Shown here: in pieces, positions 1 through 7,927 of the stretch
Layout: each line of letters opens with the position of its first letter
How positions within the stretch are numbered: position 1 is the first letter of the stretch
Source of the DNA: Candidatus Zixiibacteriota bacterium
GTDB lineage: Bacteria > Zixibacteria > MSB-5A5 > GN15 > FEB-12
Direction: 5' to 3'
Assembly (NCBI GenBank): GCA_024278515.1
Contig: JAJRTA010000189.1
Coordinates: forward strand, 1-38,031
DNA: 38,031 bases
Made by a program: the position numbers and the translations under genes
Notes under the pieces: generated by a model
What the model saw: the letters and a program-made list of their open reading frames with translations, nothing else
What the model was told of the DNA's origin: nothing
The model's database searches: none

Positions 1-144
1 ATGTCAGGATGCAGGATTATGACGGAACTGTTCAATGGTTCCATCATCCATATATTCACTTCACTGACGATACCGCTGAGAAGGATCTGCCCTGCGCATT
101 TATATGACAGGCGGCGAAATGATGATATATCTGCGGAAGCTGTA

Positions 145-903
145 TTACTGTTCGACTAAGTTGATGATTTCCTTTGACTTTTGTGCTGTCAGGCGGTGCA
201 TCATAAGATGCATTATGATCACGGCGTCCTGTTCTGAAAGCTCGGTGATCTTGTAACCGGATTCATACCAGCCTTTGTTAGCATTCTTTTTGCACCATCG
301 GCACTCCGCCTTGAAAAAGAGAAAGTCACGCTGGAATATACGGTCGGGCAGTTCTACCCGACATTTAAGAATAATACCTTCCTCAACGGGTTTGGAAGTG
401 GTCAGCATTGCGCCTTGCGGGGTGAGATTGGCAAGTCCGCCGATATGTTCAAGTGTTTCCTGATTTTTGACCGGGAAGAATTCGTCGGTTTCAAACCGTA
501 CATTGTTTCGTCGGTTGGCGACCTGGACCGTTTTTAATTTGCCGGTTCCGGGAACCTCCCATTCACCCAGGGCAAATCTCATAACCAGATAGCTGAGTGT
601 TTCCCTGTCTTCCGGGGAATACGCATCGATGGTATGTCCTGACTCCCACCATCCGGACTGTAGATTTTTACGGCACCATCGAACTTTGGAGCGGATACGT
701 ATCTCCGGACGTTCCATTATAGGTTTGTCCAGAATAATCCGGCAGGCCATCTCAAGCCCCACCGATAGCGGCTCCTCGCTGACAAACAAAGCGCCGTTTT
801 CCGAAAGATTGCCGAGTCCGCCGACATGATTGTCTTTGCCCAGATCATGAACTTTCAGAAATTCACGACTTGCAATTCTCTTTTCGATTCTTCGTTCACG
901 CAT
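145..903 (-). CDS. Tandem PilZ-domain protein
   Basis: A 252-residue cytoplasmic protein with two PilZ-like halves. The first has an RxxxR motif at R5-R9 and NLSENG at 32-37. The second has R132-R136 and NLTPQG at 159-164. These match the two cyclic-di-GMP-binding motifs of PilZ (RxxxR and [DN]xSxxG), except that the second copy carries Thr for the usual Ser. Each half also ends in a matching WC.K..GW.ESG block (76-89 and 203-216), which shows internal duplication. The family senses c-di-GMP and acts on motility, exopolysaccharide or transcription, but no target is evident here. A GGAGG 8 nt before the ATG supports the start. It follows the GlpX-like gene by about 145 nt on the same strand. 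No membrane segment or output domain is visible. Confidence 0.85.
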   Translation of the reverse strand: MRERRIEKRIASREFLKVHDLGKDNHVGGLGNLSENGALFVSEEPLSVGLEMACRIILDKPIMERPEIRIRSKVRWCRKNLQSGWWESGHTIDAYSPEDRETLSYLVMRFALGEWEVPGTGKLKTVQVANRRNNVRFETDEFFPVKNQETLEHIGGLANLTPQGAMLTTSKPVEEGIILKCRVELPDRIFQRDFLFFKAECRWCKKNANKGWYESGYKITELSEQDAVIIMHLMMHRLTAQKSKEIINLVEQ

Positions 904-1047
904 GATTGTACCCTCCAGCTACTTTTGGTTCACAGAGCAGCGTGTATTAATGTTTAATCGGCAGGGGAGAAGTAGTTATTAGAGACCGTAAAGGTCGGCT
1001 TTAGCCTCTATGGCTGTTAGGGAGTATAGTAGAAATAACAGGGTTGA

Positions 1048-2727
1048 CTAATCGCCGGGTTCCACGAACCATTCGGCGGCCAGTTTTTCCGTGAAGGTCA
1101 CGATTTCACGGTCTACTTCAGCCAGAGCGCCTCGATCTATCAGGTCGTCGATTACCTTGTGAAGCATGACAATCCGATCGCTCATCGGGATCATGGCCGG
1201 GTAATATTCGTTATTGAAAAAGATCCGATACTTACGGCGACTTTCATCGTCGGCCAACAGTTCTTTGATTGCGGCTTCCAGCTTATTGCCGCTTAACTTA
1301 GCCAGGGCCGATTTCGGTGAGCTTAATAATTCCCTGCTTCTCTCCAGTGTCCGGAGTGCCTTGAGTGTCATTTCCCAGCACTCCATAAGCCCCATCGAAT
1401 TAACGACCAGCACATTTACCGTCACTGTTCCGTTCTCGGAATCCGCCTGCACGCCTTTCATGAAAGGAAGGTAGTAATTGTCGGTGATTGCTCCGAAGGC
1501 GCTGATCCCCCCGGCAAAAGGATCTTCGAGAATATCATGAATAGTAAAATACGGTTTATGTTCAAACCGGGCATCCTGAATCATGATAAACTCTTCCTCA
1601 GTGAAATTGAATCGTTCGTTCCACTGTTTCTCAGGATCGCGATCCTTGCGTGATAACGCCGATTGGCTCGTAAGCATTCCGATAGCCTGTCCGCCCCGCC
1701 ATATCAACGGCAGAACACCTACCGCCCACTCCGCCGAACCGCCGATCTCTCCGATCATAGCGCTCAACGGCCGGCCGTTGGGGAAGTTCAACCCTTCATG
1801 TCCGAGCAGAATGCCGGGGAAGAGGTCGCCGTCTTTGTCGTACGGAGTGGCGATTTTTGCTTTATTCAACTGGTCCATGGCAGGATAGTGCCGTTTGCGG
1901 TCGAGGAAAAAGGCCGACATCTCCTCAAGCGATGACACACCGTACGGCCCCGCCACGGCGGCCGCGCTTTCCACCAGGCTCATCTCACGCGGATTGAAAC
2001 TGTGAAACCAGGCCCCGCCCATCCAGCGTTGCACATAGATATCGGGCAGATGTCTCTTGACGTTGGATTCAGTGAGAAATAATGCTGTCAGCGACGAGTG
2101 TAGTCCTTTTACCGACTTGGTCGTACCGTCGATGACATCGTTACCCATCGACAGCATCGTCACACTGGCTGGCAGAGTAGTTCCGTAACGCTCCCGGTGC
2201 TGAGGTTTGCCGAACAAAGCTCCTACCGCAATAGTCGGATTGCCGCCCGCCTCATAGCCGGGTTTGACACGAACGCCTTCGGTGATAGTGCTTTCAATCA
2301 GCACTTCTTCACCTACCGGCAGGTGTTCCGTTGTTGTCTGAAGTACCTGGGCCATTACCTGAGCGGCAGTGCGGTCATTGTCGCGTTTAAGGCTGTTGGT
2401 AAGTTCTTTGGTTATATGTTCTTTGGGTACACTGTTGAGACTTCCCCGTCCGTTGAGACCGACTGCGACAGCCGAAAGAGCGGCGGCCACGATAGCCGAT
2501 TCTCTGAGTTGACGATTACGCAAAGCGCCGAGATTCGAGTGGAGATTCATGTGATCGCCGATTACCGACACAACAGCCTTTTCGAGTTGCAGGTCATACA
2601 AACGCAACACCGAGGCATGACGATGGTTAAACTCTATCACCCGGTCCGGATTAAAAAGGTGGTCTTCTTTCTTGCCGGTATAGGAAATTCGCTGATCGGC
2701 TACATCAAAACGCAGATTGCTGTTCAT
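1048..2727 (-). CDS. Divergent class II fructose-1,6-bisphosphatase (GlpX)-like protein
   Basis: A 559-residue soluble protein that I align by eye to GlpX. Shared blocks, in GlpX order, are an ESA..AA...GLNGRGS block (76-96), the metal-site motif DVIDGTT (197-203; GlpX has DPxEGTx), IGGSAEWAVGVLPL (328-341; GlpX has GGAPEGVxxAA), and FGAITDNYYLPFMKGV near residue 420 (GlpX has FxATGITxGxLLxGI). It is much longer than the usual 320-340 residues, with an insert in the middle and about 100 extra residues at the C-terminus. GlpX hydrolyses fructose-1,6-bisphosphate in gluconeogenesis. Substrate here is uncertain because the match is remote and the GEGExDE metal motif is not preserved. The annotated ATG has no Shine-Dalgarno; a 21-codon in-frame leader with a strong one ends 6 nt upstream. 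Confidence 0.6.
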   Translation of the reverse strand: MNSNLRFDVADQRISYTGKKEDHLFNPDRVIEFNHRHASVLRLYDLQLEKAVVSVIGDHMNLHSNLGALRNRQLRESAIVAAALSAVAVGLNGRGSLNSVPKEHITKELTNSLKRDNDRTAAQVMAQVLQTTTEHLPVGEEVLIESTITEGVRVKPGYEAGGNPTIAVGALFGKPQHRERYGTTLPASVTMLSMGNDVIDGTTKSVKGLHSSLTALFLTESNVKRHLPDIYVQRWMGGAWFHSFNPREMSLVESAAAVAGPYGVSSLEEMSAFFLDRKRHYPAMDQLNKAKIATPYDKDGDLFPGILLGHEGLNFPNGRPLSAMIGEIGGSAEWAVGVLPLIWRGGQAIGMLTSQSALSRKDRDPEKQWNERFNFTEEEFIMIQDARFEHKPYFTIHDILEDPFAGGISAFGAITDNYYLPFMKGVQADSENGTVTVNVLVVNSMGLMECWEMTLKALRTLERSRELLSSPKSALAKLSGNKLEAAIKELLADDESRRKYRIFFNNEYYPAMIPMSDRIVMLHKVIDDLIDRGALAEVDREIVTFTEKLAAEWFVEPGD

Positions 2728-2733
2728 GGGTAT

Positions 2734-2799
2734 TTAGTCTGTCCTCAAATACTGTTGCTGCCGGCCCACCATAATAAGGACGGGTCGCTTGACATACAT
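2734..2799 (-). CDS. Short in-frame leader ORF ahead of the GlpX-like gene
   Basis: A 21-codon frame (MYVKRPVLIM then VGRQQQYLRTD) starts at an ATG preceded by GAGGAGA at 7 nt, the best ribosome-binding site in this stretch. It stops at TAA, 6 nt before the ATG of the GlpX-like gene and in the same reading phase. It may be a leader peptide that delivers ribosomes by re-initiation, or the original N-terminus of the gene cut by a TAA mutation or sequencing error. The sequence alone does not decide between these. Confidence 0.4.
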   Translation of the reverse strand: MYVKRPVLIMVGRQQQYLRTD

Positions 2800-2851
2800 T
2801 GTTTTATCTCCTCGATACAGGTAATAAACTACCGAGCTTCTGGCAAGCACT

Positions 2852-2880
2852 ATTATATTGCAGAAATGTGAATTAATAAA
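2852..2880 (-). promoter_or_regulatory. Probable sigma-70-type promoter of the GlpX-like gene
   Basis: On the minus strand a perfect TATAAT lies at 2857-2852, with a weak TTTATT 17 nt upstream at 2880-2875. The predicted transcript start would be about 45 nt before the leader ORF. The -35 overlaps the T-run of the preceding terminator. Confidence 0.5.
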
Positions 2881-2909
2881 AAAGACCGCTTCCTCTAAAG
2901 GAAGCGGTC
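2878..2909 (-). terminator. Rho-independent terminator of the thioredoxin-like/dockerin gene
   Basis: A 10-bp perfect stem (GACCGCTTCC, 2893-2884, with GGAAGCGGTC, 2909-2900) around a 6-nt loop is followed on the minus strand by TTTTTT (2883-2878). It lies 30 nt after the stop of the secreted selenoprotein candidate. Confidence 0.9.
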
Positions 2910-2939
2910 CTGTAATTATTCCGGTGGTTCGGTAGTCAG

Positions 2940-4406
2940 TTAGTTGCCACAAGTCGCAGGCGCAACTCCGCCGGTGAACATGTAGTCAACCAGATAAACC
3001 ATGTCCGAAATATCGATATCATCAGCCGTGTCCGGCTCAAGATCGGCGCCCGGATTCGAACCGTCGATATTGGCCTCGGCGAAGCAGGGCGGCGCGGCTC
3101 CACCAGTGAACATATAGTCAACCAGGTAAACCATATCCGAAATATCGATACCGGTCTCGATGAGGTCTATGTCGGTGCCGATGCCGTCAACGTTGCCGCG
3201 AATCTCACCGACACAACAGCCGGGTATGACAACGTCGATCGTATGACCGGCCGACCAGGCTGTTTCCACATCGAAAGCATCTTTGGCCTGGACTTTGACC
3301 AGGTATGTGCCTTCAGTGTTATATGTGTATGCCGCCGAGCAGGTGACTCCGGACGCATACGGTCCCATCCAGTCGCTTATGCCTCGGCCGTCACCCCAGT
3401 CCCAACGATAGTAGATATTATCAGTGTCGGGGTCGGTGGTGGCGGATTCAAAAGTAACCTCCACACCGGTCTCACTTTCAACCGGACCAGCATCAACCGC
3501 CGGATCCGAGGGGACCGTGTTGGCCGGGACTCCGTTGCCAATACGCACTTCGATATCGAATACATCCGTATTGACATGTTCGATTCTTACAATAAGATCA
3601 AGCCCGGCTGCTACGACGTGGTTGCTGCAGTTCCCTATCATATTTCGGATAGCTGTTTCGCTGGTTCCGATATACAGGCCGTAACCACCGTCACCATAGA
3701 TAGACGGCGTCCAGGCGGTGTTAAGTTCATTTCCTCGTACGTTGGCATAGGGGTTGCCGGTAGGAGCATTGCCGAAAACTATTGCTGAGTATATGAAGTT
3801 GTAAGTACCGGCGGTATAAAGATTGTCCAGCGCGACCCGCGCTGCAGGACAGGAACTTCAGTACTTCTGAGTGCCTTCCTCTACAAACACCGTGTGGGTG
3901 CCGTTGCCGGCGACATTTTGTCCGGCCTGCCCGGGAATCGCCTGAGCGGCGGCGTCGACATAATACGCAAAGAAAGGATTGCCGGAGGGCGGATCGGAAT
4001 AGGCCGTATGGGGGGTGGGGTCGGAAAGGACAGCCTGAGCGCATATATTCCCTTCCGTAACTGCTGTGAACCCGCCATCAGCGGACGCATCCCAGGTAGT
4101 TGTCCAGGTGTAAACTTCACCGTCATTGATAGTCACACCGACATCTCCGGCCCAGTTGAGAAAACCGAAGGCGTAAGGAGCGTTGTAAAGATCCTTGTAC
4201 CGTGAAACCGGTTCACTCATCCAGATCCTCAAATTGCCCTGATAAGTGGCTCTGTTACCATCAATGGATTCAGGAAACACCGGGCCCGCAACCTCACCTA
4301 TGGCGAGTTCGGGTATCGGTGTTGGACCGGCGGCCAGAACCGCCGAACAGATCAGCATCGCCGCAAGCAGGGCAGTGCCGACCAATAACCTAATACCGTT
4401 TTTCAT
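2940..4406 (-). CDS. Secreted thioredoxin-like protein with PKD and dockerin repeats; probable selenoprotein (in-frame UGA = Sec183)
   Basis: Two open frames, 4406-3858 and 3857-2940, are in the same phase and separated by a single TGA at 3860-3858; together they make 488 residues. The order is: signal peptide (1-25, ends VLAA); an unknown domain (about 30-165); a thioredoxin-like domain starting VFVEEGTQKY, then U183-S-S-C186-P, with a cis-Pro region WTPSIYGDGGY (P234); a PKD-like domain (about 295-395, with DWGDG); and two dockerin-type repeats containing DISDMVYLVDYMFTGG (about 400-488). In related secreted thioredoxin-like domains the TGA position is the first Cys of CxxC, so UxxC is the natural reading. 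A SECIS-like hairpin follows. The start has GAGG 7 nt upstream, and a good promoter and terminator bracket the gene, which argues against decay. Likely role: extracytoplasmic thiol/disulfide chemistry. The alternative is a pseudogene with one nonsense change. Confidence 0.72.
2971..3150 (-). repeat. 48-bp direct repeat encoding the two dockerin-type motifs
   Basis: Bases 2971-3018 and 3103-3150 are near-identical, with only a few differences over 48 bp. Both encode the segment around DISDMVYLVDYMFTGG. The copies are within the coding sequence and reflect duplication of the calcium-binding-like dockerin unit. Confidence 0.85.
3824..3851 (-). promoter_or_regulatory. SECIS-like hairpin just downstream of the in-frame UGA
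   Basis: Counting from the base after UGA, nucleotides 7-10 (UGUC) pair with 31-34 (GACA). A 3-nt bulge CUG follows at 11-13. Then a perfect 7-bp helix CAGCGCG/CGCGCUG (14-20 with 24-30) is capped by the loop GGU (21-23). Bacterial SECIS elements lie directly after UGA, have a short apical loop with an early G (GGU in E. coli fdhF) and place the loop roughly 16-37 nt from UGA; here it is 20 nt. The bulged U also has a counterpart in E. coli. The element sits inside the coding sequence. Confidence 0.6.
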
Positions 4407-4495
4407 TCTGTAACCTCTGCACGTTTAATGTATATGTGAAGTCGATTATGTTGGACCAATCGTTCTGCGTTCATTTACAACGACTTACGTCGGTA

Positions 4496-4523
4496 AATAT
4501 ACTTTTTTTATATTAAATGTCAA
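4496..4523 (-). promoter_or_regulatory. Strong sigma-70-type promoter for the thioredoxin-like/dockerin gene
   Basis: On the minus strand TTGACA (4523-4518) and TATATT (4501-4496) are separated by 16 nt of A/T-rich DNA. This gives a leader of about 80 nt. The promoter lies just after the stop of the upstream beta-barrel gene, so the selenoprotein candidate has its own transcription start. Confidence 0.65.
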
Positions 4524-4540
4524 GGGCAATTTATACGCCT

Positions 4541-5863
4541 TCAACGCCTGATAGCCACACCCAGGGAGATAACCCAGCGAAAATAGTCATAACGGTCAAT
4601 AGTCGATGAGTTGTCGCTGTATTCTATACTGAAAACAGGCTCGATAGTAAGATTACCCCAGGATTTGGGCATCGGCATCTGGAAACCGAGATAGATCGAT
4701 TTCTTTATATCGTTACGGTCCACGGGAGTGGGTACGTAGTTACCGAATCCTGTCTGTCTTAACTCTTCATGCTGTAGATATTTTTTGTCCCAGTAGCCGA
4801 CAGAGAGATTGGTAATGAGCCGGGGAATCAGATAGCTTTTTACGTTGATTGTTGCGCCGTGTCCTTCCCAGGCAACAGCAAAAGGATCCAGCAGGACGGC
4901 TGTCTCACCAGCCACAATTATATCCGATCCGGATACGAAATGCCTGTAAGTTCCGGTAACGTTGATACCGGTACGAGAATTAAGTTGAAGGGAAAATCTG
5001 GGTGACAGATAAACAGTTCCAACCCGAAGATCCGACACACCGTCGTCATAAACATCATAAATCAATAAATTGACCGTGTCCACAATTGTAATTGTATCAA
5101 CATAAGTTCTTTCAATAGTCTGGACTGAAAATCCTGATTCCATATCCATCACGAAACTGCCTATGATCGACCAGTTTCCTCCAAGGACAGCATCAACAAT
5201 CCGATTGCTGTGACCCACGTTTTTCAGGAAAAAAGCGTTGGTGTATTCATGGTGATTGACCGCTATCTGACTTCGCAGGTGAATCCCGGGGCTGTACTGG
5301 TAGCCGAAAGCGGCGGTGAAATTATAGTCGGTAGTATTGTATATTTTGAAATCACGTTTATGTACCGTAGTATCTCCGAGATACTGAACCGTGTCGAAAG
5401 CGAAAGTATTTCTGTCATCATACGCGTTGCGGCCAATTCCGCCAGTAATATAAACCGAGAACCGACTGTTGGCTGCGGTTGGAATCCATGTCAGATTGAC
5501 ACTGCTGTTGACGGCAGAAAGGCTGTTCAGGACCTCGTCAAGGTCTTCCTTGAGCACGAAGGTAGTATCGGGATTGAAGTTTCCCGTAATTATAGTATCG
5601 TATCCCGGCTCGGTGTTTTCCTTGATCCTAATCAGGTTGCGGTCGATCGATCCGCTCAGCTCGAGTTTGGGGAAAGGATACGCTTTAACCGCGAAGTGTC
5701 CTGTGCTGGTAAAATCCGATATCTGCGTCCAGTCACTCAGCAGGTTGTTTTCATACTTTTGACCAATACTGGCCTCGAATGAAAAGCTGGACAATGACAT
5801 GGAATATACCGCGACCGCCGGCGTCAACAGCAGGGGAATCAGAGCGATGGTGGTTTTAATCAT
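4541..5863 (-). CDS. Predicted outer-membrane beta-barrel protein
   Basis: A 440-residue exported protein of unknown family. It opens with a signal peptide (MIKTTIALIPLLL, Ala-rich end). The rest consists of alternating polar/hydrophobic strands, rich in Tyr, Thr and Asn, that close with an aromatic-flanked strand ending in VAIRR. This pattern is typical of a beta-barrel of 16 or more strands in the outer membrane, but I see no family-specific motif. I chose the ATG at 5863 over an upstream alternative because it overlaps the TGA of the preceding gene as ATGA, which implies translational coupling with that small protein. The pair may work together at the cell surface. Substrate or function cannot be stated. 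Confidence 0.7.
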   Translation of the reverse strand: MIKTTIALIPLLLTPAVAVYSMSLSSFSFEASIGQKYENNLLSDWTQISDFTSTGHFAVKAYPFPKLELSGSIDRNLIRIKENTEPGYDTIITGNFNPDTTFVLKEDLDEVLNSLSAVNSSVNLTWIPTAANSRFSVYITGGIGRNAYDDRNTFAFDTVQYLGDTTVHKRDFKIYNTTDYNFTAAFGYQYSPGIHLRSQIAVNHHEYTNAFFLKNVGHSNRIVDAVLGGNWSIIGSFVMDMESGFSVQTIERTYVDTITIVDTVNLLIYDVYDDGVSDLRVGTVYLSPRFSLQLNSRTGINVTGTYRHFVSGSDIIVAGETAVLLDPFAVAWEGHGATINVKSYLIPRLITNLSVGYWDKKYLQHEELRQTGFGNYVPTPVDRNDIKKSIYLGFQMPMPKSWGNLTIEPVFSIEYSDNSSTIDRYDYFRWVISLGVAIRR

Positions 5864-6276
5864 ATTCCGCAGTTTCCGCCCGGACAAGCCTCGGCGCCAA
5901 GCGCGGCATTTGAACCGATTTCATTAAATCCGGTGGTTGCGCTCGCCCGGTTAATCATCAACGCGCGTACCGCGAAACAGCGTAGCCCGAACCTTTGGGC
6001 GTTGGTCTTTTTGGTCTCAACAGCAGGATTTTGCAGCTCTCCTGAGAAAATGTCGGCTGTCGAGGCTACGATTTTGGGAGCTTCGACGGGACAAACCAAA
6101 TCCGAAATACCATCTTTGTTGACATCGGATTCGTTATCATCGAACCCGTCACCATCAAGGTCAATAAACACCTCGACATCTCCACAACTATTATCGGCCA
6201 TCAATGGACTGGCCGACTGCAAAATCATCAAGCCTCCAACGATAATGACACTAATCCTCAGGATACGTAACATCAT
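5860..6276 (-). CDS. Small exported protein with EF-hand/TSP3-like acidic loops
   Basis: A 138-residue protein with a signal peptide (MMLRILRISVIIVGGLMI to about SPLMA). Next comes an acidic stretch with DLDGDGFDD and DVNKDGISD, matching the DxDxDG calcium-loop pattern of thrombospondin type 3 and dockerin repeats. The remaining 80 residues carry KIVASTADIFSGELQ and a Gly/Cys-rich end (ACPGGNCGI). The ATG at 6276 has GGAGG 10 nt upstream; a longer reading to 6351 lacks such support and would place 25 residues before the signal peptide. It overlaps the beta-barrel gene by 4 nt. No known family is recognised; a periplasmic or surface partner of the barrel is a guess from the coupling. Confidence 0.6.
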   Translation of the reverse strand: MMLRILRISVIIVGGLMILQSASPLMADNSCGDVEVFIDLDGDGFDDNESDVNKDGISDLVCPVEAPKIVASTADIFSGELQNPAVETKKTNAQRFGLRCFAVRALMINRASATTGFNEIGSNAALGAEACPGGNCGI

Positions 6277-6461
6277 GTAAAAACTGCCTCCGCACGTCAT
6301 AATATACTCTGCCTGCGCTGACCGGCAGGACAGCCATCTTCCAATCTGCACGCGTAAAATACAAAAGTATCGGAGCTTAACAAGGATTTTCTGTTTTGTC
6401 GCCCGGCAGACAAACGCTATACTTTACTTTGTGGTAATGATTTACGTCGGGCTCTTTTATT

Positions 6462-6497
6462 AAAAACCCGCCAACGGGGAGGGGGGCCGCAGGCGGG
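6462..6497 (-). terminator. Probable rho-independent terminator of the mechanosensitive channel gene
   Basis: On the minus strand a G+C-only stem CCCGCC (6497-6492) / GGCGGG (6472-6467) with a C/G-rich 19-nt loop is followed by TTTTT (6466-6462). It lies about 70 nt after the stop of the MscS-family gene. The large loop lowers confidence. Confidence 0.55.
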
Positions 6498-6566
6498 CCT
6501 GTCAAGAATAGAAGATTCTTGATATCATCTGATATAACAGATCACATCAGGTGGAAGTTCCGTGAG

Positions 6567-7817
6567 CTAACTGCTTATTGTCCGTCCGGCCAGAGCCTGA
6601 AAGTCTGCGCCGCTGGGACGCTGGAAAATACGCAACCCGAACTGCGGTGCGATAGCCAGCAGATGATCGAAAATATCCGACTGTATCCCTTCATAATTAA
6701 CCCAGTCCTGGTCATTTGAAAACACGTATATCTCGATCGGCAGCCCATGCTCGCTCGGTGGAAGTTGCCGCACCAGGAAGGTCATTCCCTTGTGGATTTT
6801 GGGATGGTTCTTCAGGTACTCGACCATGTAGGCGCGGTACGTGCCGACATTAGTCAGATGCCGTGCGTTGATAAGATCGTCCGGATCATCGGTGTGCCTG
6901 GCGTTATGTTCGGCCAGTTCCTTCCGTTTTTTCTCAAGATATCCCTTCAGCAGTTTGATTTTTTCGAATCTTGCCAGCATCGGCTGATCGGCGAAACGGA
7001 TACTGTTGATGTCGATGTTGATCGCCCGCTTGATTCTTCGTCCTCCCGACTCGCTCATACCCCGCCAGTTCTTGAACGAATCCGAAATCAGCGCGTAAGA
7101 GGGAATAGTGGAGATCGTCTTGTCCCAGTTCTGCACTTTCACCGTGTGCAGCGATACATCGATCACGTCACCGTCGGCTCCGTATTTTGGCATCTCGATC
7201 CAGTCACCGATTCGCACCATGTCATTCATGGAAAGTTGCAGACTGGCCACAAACCCGAGTATGGAATCTTTGAACACCAGTATCAACACGGCCGTCATAG
7301 CGCCCAGTCCGGTCAACAGGCCGGTCGGGTCGCGATCCATTATCATGGCTACGGCGTAGATACCGAGAAAAACGGCGAGAATGATCTTGGCTACCTGTAC
7401 GTATCCTTTGATCGGCCGGTCGCGGGTGCTGTCCAATGATTGATAGATATGTACTGCGGTGTTCAGGAAGGCGTTGATGACCAGCAGGCCGGCGACCACC
7501 ATGTAGGCGGTCGAGAAACGCTGGAGCACGCCCTTGATTTCGGGGAACATGAACGCGGCATAGTAAATAACAATGGCTGGCGACAGGTGGGAAAGACGAG
7601 AGAAGAACTTGTGTTCCAGCAGAGCATCATCCCAACTGGTGCGACTCTTCCTGATTACAGCAGTCACCGCAACCAGCACTACCCTGCTGGTTATAAGGTG
7701 CGCCAGCCAGGCCGCGATAACCATTGCCACGATCAAACTCAGCCAGCTCAGCGGCCCGGCGATACTCTCGGCGACGCCCATATTGTTAACAAACCATTCG
7801 ATCATTTTATCGAGCAT
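6567..7817 (-). CDS. ybdG: MscS-family mechanosensitive channel, YbdG (MscM) type
   Basis: A 416-residue inner-membrane channel that opens under membrane tension and releases solutes on hypo-osmotic shock. Helices are visible at about 20-45, 75-95, 100-120 and 140-160. The pore-lining helix and MscS beta-domain follow: GLGAMTAVLILVFKDSILGF, then NDMVRIGDWIEMP, then HTVKVQNWDKTISTIP. The QNWDKT and NWRGMSESGGRRIKR segments, and the C-terminal domain with GMTFLVRQLPPSEHGLPIEIY, are typical of the YbdG subgroup and not of short MscS. Length agrees with YbdG (about 415). A GAGG 9 nt before the ATG supports the start. It stands alone between a terminator and the EamA gene, both on the same strand. 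Confidence 0.93.
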   Translation of the reverse strand: MLDKMIEWFVNNMGVAESIAGPLSWLSLIVAMVIAAWLAHLITSRVVLVAVTAVIRKSRTSWDDALLEHKFFSRLSHLSPAIVIYYAAFMFPEIKGVLQRFSTAYMVVAGLLVINAFLNTAVHIYQSLDSTRDRPIKGYVQVAKIILAVFLGIYAVAMIMDRDPTGLLTGLGAMTAVLILVFKDSILGFVASLQLSMNDMVRIGDWIEMPKYGADGDVIDVSLHTVKVQNWDKTISTIPSYALISDSFKNWRGMSESGGRRIKRAINIDINSIRFADQPMLARFEKIKLLKGYLEKKRKELAEHNARHTDDPDDLINARHLTNVGTYRAYMVEYLKNHPKIHKGMTFLVRQLPPSEHGLPIEIYVFSNDQDWVNYEGIQSDIFDHLLAIAPQFGLRIFQRPSGADFQALAGRTISS

Positions 7818-7927
7818 ATCCGTTTTCCTCGGCTTGTATCATAACCAACTCATATAAAAAAAGTACAGTAACTATAGTCTTGTTCGCAACTCTCAATTTT
7901 TCAGTTTTGTTTTCTGTCTTTGATTGG

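Noticed and set aside
1-159. A 52-codon plus-strand frame at the window edge
   Set aside because: No ribosome-binding site can be seen, there is no recognisable motif, and it overlaps the end of the PilZ gene antisense. It could be the tail of a gene outside the window, but nothing supports that.
3858-4406. A stand-alone 182-residue exported protein ending QKY, with a separate downstream gene from 3641
   Set aside because: Both parts are in one phase with no frameshift, the second part has no own start or ribosome-binding site, and the thioredoxin-like domain spans the stop. One recoded gene explains it better.
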